From Alphaproteobacteria bacterium (lineage in GTDB: Bacteria > Pseudomonadota > Alphaproteobacteria > Thalassobaculales > Thalassobaculaceae), in NCBI GenBank assembly GCA_013203465.1, contig JABMNR010000092.1, positions 1 to 64,000 of the forward strand: 64,000 nt of DNA, written 5' to 3'. Each line of letters begins with the position of its first letter. The stretch's first letter is position 1. Below are positions 60,376 through 64,000 of the stretch, piece by piece. Position numbers and translations under genes: made by a program. Under the pieces are notes generated by a model. That model made no database searches and was not told the DNA's origin. It was given only the letters and a program-made list of their open reading frames with translations.

Positions 60376-61494
60376 ATGAACGACGCGATCTACCTCGATT
60401 ACAATGCCACGGCGCCCCTGCGGCCAGAGGCGCTTGATGCCATGACCGACGCCATGGGGTCGGTTGGCAATCCATCGTCCGTGCACGGCTTCGGCCGCGC
60501 GGCCCATGCCTCGCTGGAGCGGGCGCGGGCGTCGGTGGCGGCGCTTGTCGACCGCCCGCCCGCCGGGGTGGTGTTCACCGCCGGTGGCACCGAGGCCGAT
60601 GCCTTGGCCCTGCGCGGCACTGGCCGGGGGCGTGTTCTGGTGTCACGCATCGAGCATGACGCGGTATTGGCGGCGGCACCGGGCGCGGATCGGATCACGG
60701 TCGATGCCGAAGGGCGCCTCGACCTCGATCATCTTGATACTCTGTTGGGCGAGACCGACGAGCCGGCGCTGGTCTCGGTCATGTGGGCGAACAACGAAAC
60801 CGGGGTGATCCAGCCGATCGCTCGGGTGGTGGAGCGCGCCCATGCCGCCGGCGCCTTGGTGCACGTCGACGCGGTGCCGGGGGCGGGCCGGCTGGATCCG
60901 TCGGTTCTGTCAAAGGTCGACCTGATCACCCTGTCGGCGCACAAGCTGGGCGGGCCGGCCGGCGTCGGCGCGCTGGTGGTTCGCGAGGGTGTGCCGCTGG
61001 TGCCGTTGATCGCGGGCGGTGGACAGGAGAAGGGGCGCCGCTCCGGTACCGAGAACCGCATCGGCATCGCCGGGTTCGCGGCGGTGGCGGTGGCCGCGAT
61101 GATCGGTCGTGAGACCGAGCAGGAGCGGTTGGCGCGTTTGCGGGACGGGATGGAGGCGCGGCTGCGAGCGGGTGCGCCGGAGCTTCGAGTGCTGGGCGCC
61201 GGTGCGCCGCGTCTGGCGAACACCAGCTGCCTTGGCCTGCCCGGCGTGCCGGCGGAGACCCAGGTCATGACCCTCGACCTTGACGGCATTGCCGTCAGCG
61301 CCGGCTCGGCCTGTTCCTCGGGCAAGGTCAAGCGCAGCCACGTGCTCGACGCGATGCTGCCGGGCGATCCGATCGCCGGGCACGCGATCCGGGTAAGTTT
61401 GGGGTGGGCGACGACCGAGGCCGACATCGACCGGTTCGCCGTGGCGTGGCAGCGGATGCGTCAGCGCCTGTCCCCGGCGGCCCGGGCCGCCTGA
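60376..61494 (+). CDS. Cysteine desulfurase family protein (NifS/IscS-like)
   Basis: A 372-aa PLP enzyme that releases sulfur from cysteine as an enzyme-bound persulfide. The N-terminus IYLDYNATAPLRPEAL and GNPSSVHGFGR are diagnostic. The PLP Lys is in LSAHKLGGPAGVGAL near residue 197, and the catalytic Cys is in SAGSACSSGKVKRSHVL near residue 317. The loop is longer than in SufS. It is the first of four + strand genes ending in mnmA, so it may be the sulfur donor for tRNA thiolation, as YrvO is for MnmA in Bacillus (inference). Confidence 0.92.
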   Translation: MNDAIYLDYNATAPLRPEALDAMTDAMGSVGNPSSVHGFGRAAHASLERARASVAALVDRPPAGVVFTAGGTEADALALRGTGRGRVLVSRIEHDAVLAAAPGADRITVDAEGRLDLDHLDTLLGETDEPALVSVMWANNETGVIQPIARVVERAHAAGALVHVDAVPGAGRLDPSVLSKVDLITLSAHKLGGPAGVGALVVREGVPLVPLIAGGGQEKGRRSGTENRIGIAGFAAVAVAAMIGRETEQERLARLRDGMEARLRAGAPELRVLGAGAPRLANTSCLGLPGVPAETQVMTLDLDGIAVSAGSACSSGKVKRSHVLDAMLPGDPIAGHAIRVSLGWATTEADIDRFAVAWQRMRQRLSPAARAA

Positions 61495-61512
61495 GTTTGC
61501 TGGAGGATACGG

Positions 61513-62214
61513 ATGACCGACGCTGTCTTGATGCCCGAGGGATCGTTTTGCGCCCGTCTGATCGCCACATGCCCCGCCGCATGGGGCGCCTACATCCGCC
61601 ACCGCTTCGTCGCCGGCATGGCCGACGGCACGCTGGCCGAGCCGGCGTTCCGGCATTATCTGGCCCAGGATTATCTGTTCCTGATCCATTTCGCGCGGGC
61701 CTATGCGCTGGCGGCGTACAAGGCCGACGATCTGGCCGACATGCGGGCGGCGGCGGCGACCTTGAACGCGCTGCTCGACGTCGAAATGCGGTTGCATGTC
61801 GCGTATTGCGCCGGCTGGAGGCTGAGCGAGGCCGCCATGGCCGCCGTGCCCGAAGACCCGGCCTGCGTCGCCTATACCCGGTTCGTGCTGGATCGTGGGA
61901 TGGCCGGTGACGTTCTGGACCTGTACGTGGCGCTGGCGCCGTGCGTGGTTGGTTACGGCGTGATCGGCGCCGGGCTGGCGGCCAACCCGGCGACCAAACG
62001 CGGCGCCGCCAACCCCTACGACGCTTGGATCGCGATGTATTCCAGCGAGGAGTATTTGGGCGTGGTGCGCGACACGGTGGCCCAGATCGATCGCTTGGCC
62101 GAGAGCCGGGGCGGCGAGGCACGGCTCATCGCCCTGGCCAAGACCTTCCGCCTCGCCACCGAGCTGGAAGCCGGGTTCTGGCAAATGGGGTTGGATGTGG
62201 CTGTTTTGCGTTGA
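61513..62214 (+). CDS. tenA: TenA-family thiaminase II-like protein
   Basis: A 233-aa helical protein of the TenA/PqqC family that salvages aminopyrimidine for thiamine synthesis. Family markers: FRHYLAQDYLFLIHFARAYA near residue 50, the APCVVGYGVIGAGLA segment with the active-site Cys, NPYDAWIAMYSSEEY and ELEAGFWQMGL. GGAGG lies upstream of the ATG. It follows the cysteine desulfurase by 18 bases. A thiamine link with the desulfurase is possible but not shown. Confidence 0.91.
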   Translation: MTDAVLMPEGSFCARLIATCPAAWGAYIRHRFVAGMADGTLAEPAFRHYLAQDYLFLIHFARAYALAAYKADDLADMRAAAATLNALLDVEMRLHVAYCAGWRLSEAAMAAVPEDPACVAYTRFVLDRGMAGDVLDLYVALAPCVVGYGVIGAGLAANPATKRGAANPYDAWIAMYSSEEYLGVVRDTVAQIDRLAESRGGEARLIALAKTFRLATELEAGFWQMGLDVAVLR

Positions 62215-62274
62215 GCGAAAAAGCTTCAGTTCCGCGCATAAGAGGTTAAGGAAAAACCGGACCAGGAGTGGCAC

Positions 62275-63066
62275 ATGGCGAGCACAGCTTCTGAACTTAC
62301 CGACCAACAGTGCGAAGAGCTTCATCTGCTCCGGGTGTTCGTTGGCCCGAATGCCGATTATTTCGAGAAACTGTATTTGAAGACAGGAAGAAATCCCGAG
62401 AAAAAATATAAACTCACGTGGAATTGGGCCGCTTTGCTCATTACGTTTGCGTGGTTCTTTTATCGAAAAATGTATCTGGTCGGCATCTTGTTTTTAGCGC
62501 TGCCAATCGTTGCGGCAATCATGATTCCACAATTGCCGAATTCGATAGGTGTGATGCCTGCCTTCTTTGCGGCGACGTTCGCGAACAGTTTTTACCTCCA
62601 TCACGCCGTCGCGACAGTTCGACAAATTCGCGCCACGGCGCCGCCGCTGGATGAGCAGGAGCGCACTGTCGCCGCGATGGGCGGAACGTCGGTGGTCGGC
62701 CTGGTGGTGGGATTGGTTATCCTGGCCGTGCTGACCGGACTGGGGATGCTGGCAATTATGGCGGAACAAGGTATGGTCGATTTAGGTGTGCTGAATCAGT
62801 ATTTCGCCGCCGGGCTTCCCGCCTGTGATAGCGAAGGTGTGCAAGAATTGGCGTCCCAGATGGCGGCGGGAGTCGCTCAGCGGCTTGAGCTTGCGCCCGA
62901 GCAAGGAACAGCGACCTTCGTGGAAGCACTGTCGGGCGACAATACGGATGAAAGCGCGTTCTGCGCATATAGCTTTCTCACCGGCGATGACAAATTTACT
63001 GTCCTATTCCAGGTCGAATGGCTCGACAAGGCCGATGGCAAGTATCAAGTTCGTTTGGCCCACTAG
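62275..63066 (+). CDS. DUF2628-like membrane protein
   Basis: A 263-aa inner-membrane protein. The N-terminal domain has FVGPNADYFEKLYLKTGRNP, then TWNWAALLITFAWFFYRKMY, the signature of DUF2628-type proteins. Helices lie near residues 50-95, and a third at GGTSVVGLVVGLVILAVLTG. The C-terminal 85 residues are soluble and probably periplasmic, with two Cys (LPACDSEG and FCAYSF). CCAGGAG lies upstream of the ATG. Function unknown. It sits between tenA and mnmA on the same strand; the bases are somewhat less GC-rich than the neighbours. Confidence 0.82.
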   Translation: MASTASELTDQQCEELHLLRVFVGPNADYFEKLYLKTGRNPEKKYKLTWNWAALLITFAWFFYRKMYLVGILFLALPIVAAIMIPQLPNSIGVMPAFFAATFANSFYLHHAVATVRQIRATAPPLDEQERTVAAMGGTSVVGLVVGLVILAVLTGLGMLAIMAEQGMVDLGVLNQYFAAGLPACDSEGVQELASQMAAGVAQRLELAPEQGTATFVEALSGDNTDESAFCAYSFLTGDDKFTVLFQVEWLDKADGKYQVRLAH

Positions 63067-63141
63067 CGGTGCACGAGGTCTGTTGCCCTAATATCCCAGC
63101 GTATCCTTGCACCAACCGCCCGCCGCCGCTATCTCCACACC

Positions 63142-64000
63142 ATGACCGACGCCGCCACCGCCGCTATCACCGATCTCGACCTCGGCCTGCCGGGACCGCG
63201 CGCCGCGCGCCGGGTGGTGGTCGCCATGTCGGGCGGCGTCGACAGCTCGGTCACCGCGGCGCTGCTGGCCGAGGCCGGTTACGACGTGGTCGGCATCACG
63301 CTGCAGCTGTACGACCACGGTGCGGCGGTTCAGCGCAAGGGGGCGTGCTGCGCCGGCCAGGACATTCACGATGCCCGCGACGTGGCCGACCGGATCGGCA
63401 TACCGCACTATGTTCTGGACTACGAAAGCCGGTTCCGCGCCAGCGTGATCGACGATTTCGCCGACAGCTATCTGCGCGGCGAGACGCCGATCCCCTGCGT
63501 ACGCTGCAATCAGACGGTCAAGTTCCGCGATCTGCTGGCGACCGCCCGCGACCTCGGCGCCGAGGCGCTGGCCACCGGCCATTACGTTCGCCGGGTCATG
63601 GGGCCGTCCGGGCCGGAGCTGCACCGCGCCGCCGATCCGGCCAAGGATCAGAGCTATTTCCTGTTCGCCACCACGGCCGAGCAGCTGGAGTTTCTGCGCT
63701 TTCCCCTTGGCGGGTTGTCCAAGGAGGTCACCCGCGCCCACGCCGCCCGGTTGGGGTTGGCGGTACAGGACAAACCGGACAGCCAGGACATCTGCTTCGT
63801 GCCGAACGGCGACTACGCCCAGGTGGTCAAGAAACTGCGCCCCGGGGCGATCGATCCGGGCGAGATCGTGCATCTGGACGGCACCGTGCTCGGCCGGCAT
63901 GACGGCATCATTCATTACACCGTCGGCCAGCGGCGCGGCCTCGGCATCGGTGGCCGGCGGACCGACGATGGCGAGCCGGACACCGACCCGCTCTACGTCG
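63142..64000 (+). CDS. mnmA: tRNA-specific 2-thiouridylase, 3' truncated by window edge
   Basis: The first 286 codons of MnmA, which installs the 2-thio group on U34 of Lys, Glu and Gln tRNAs using ATP and a persulfide sulfur. The PP-loop [20 protein letters not shown] starts near residue 30. The catalytic Cys pair is in [12 protein letters not shown] near residue 118 and in [12 protein letters not shown] near 215. [10 protein letters not shown] and [14 protein letters not shown] are also diagnostic. The frame runs open to the last base. The cysteine desulfurase three genes upstream could supply its sulfur. Confidence 0.95.
   Translation, partial: MTDAATAAITDLDLGLPGPRAARRVVVAMSGGVDSSVTAALLAEAGYDVVGITLQLYDHGAAVQRKGACCAGQDIHDARDVADRIGIPHYVLDYESRFRASVIDDFADSYLRGETPIPCVRCNQTVKFRDLLATARDLGAEALATGHYVRRVMGPSGPELHRAADPAKDQSYFLFATTAEQLEFLRFPLGGLSKEVTRAHAARLGLAVQDKPDSQDICFVPNGDYAQVVKKLRPGAIDPGEIVHLDGTVLGRHDGIIHYTVGQRRGLGIGGRRTDDGEPDTDPLYV

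Overview
The window looks like chromosomal DNA of a free-living, GC-rich alphaproteobacterium, probably Rhodospirillales or a relative. The clues are strong GC bias at third codon positions, the xseB-ispA-dxs block, a PraR/PhrR-type XRE regulator, a divergent tyrS/anmK pair, a two-gene zur-GTPase operon and a candidate alphaproteobacterial MmgR/ar8-type sRNA. No rRNA, tRNA, CRISPR array, intact insertion sequence or prophage was seen. Both ends cut genes: a peptide-ABC binding protein at the left and mnmA at the right.

Region by region. 1-5.3 kb: peptide ABC importer operon, with an in-frame TAG in the binding-protein gene. 5.4-12.2 kb: a small Ala/Gly-rich protein, the PraR-like regulator, two fatty acid desaturases on either side of an operon (frameshifted XRE regulator, cytosolic PhnD-like protein, HAD phosphatase), then an MmgR-like sRNA gene and an unknown 173-aa protein. 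12.6-18.2 kb: a D-serine dehydratase/D-threonine aldolase-like enzyme, two large pentapeptide-repeat proteins with a small unknown partner and a short exported peptide between them, and an ETHE1-like persulfide dioxygenase. 18.3-25.5 kb: RND efflux pump plus adaptor, and a TAXI-TRAP uptake system. 25.6-29.8 kb: histone deacetylase-like amidohydrolase, xseB, ispA, dxs. 29.8-32.5 kb: three tandem paralogous lipoproteins, the middle one with an AT-rich core, and a small exported protein. 32.5-38.2 kb: flavin reductase-like protein, PaaY-like hexapeptide protein, AEC transporter, small membrane protein, an AT-rich orphan membrane protein beside a remnant of a CobW-type gene, then the intact CobW-type GTPase and zur. 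38.4-50.4 kb: PdeM and the ligase-associated DEXH helicase, metabolic enzymes, Bcp, a TTC38-like protein, a TauD-like dioxygenase, a third pentapeptide protein and a Bcr/CflA exporter. 50.4-64 kb: glnE, an AsmA/YhdP-like giant, tyrS, anmK, an alpha/beta hydrolase, cysteine desulfurase, tenA, a DUF2628-like membrane protein and mnmA.

Most genes are housekeeping or transport. The points that stand out are: (i) the sRNA gene at about 11176-11261, with promoter, possible PhaR-type operators, the TTTCCTCCCT motif and a terminator; (ii) the AT-rich gene at 35687-36433, bracketed by 18-nt near-identical direct repeats that coincide with the 3' ends of an intact and a decayed CobW-type gene; (iii) the chimeric lipoprotein trio; (iv) the pentapeptide cluster with a shared H-x-x-W linker; (v) two genes broken by single-base lesions, which may be real decay or sequence errors. 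Gene starts were chosen by Shine-Dalgarno spacing and family alignment from memory; no database search was possible.
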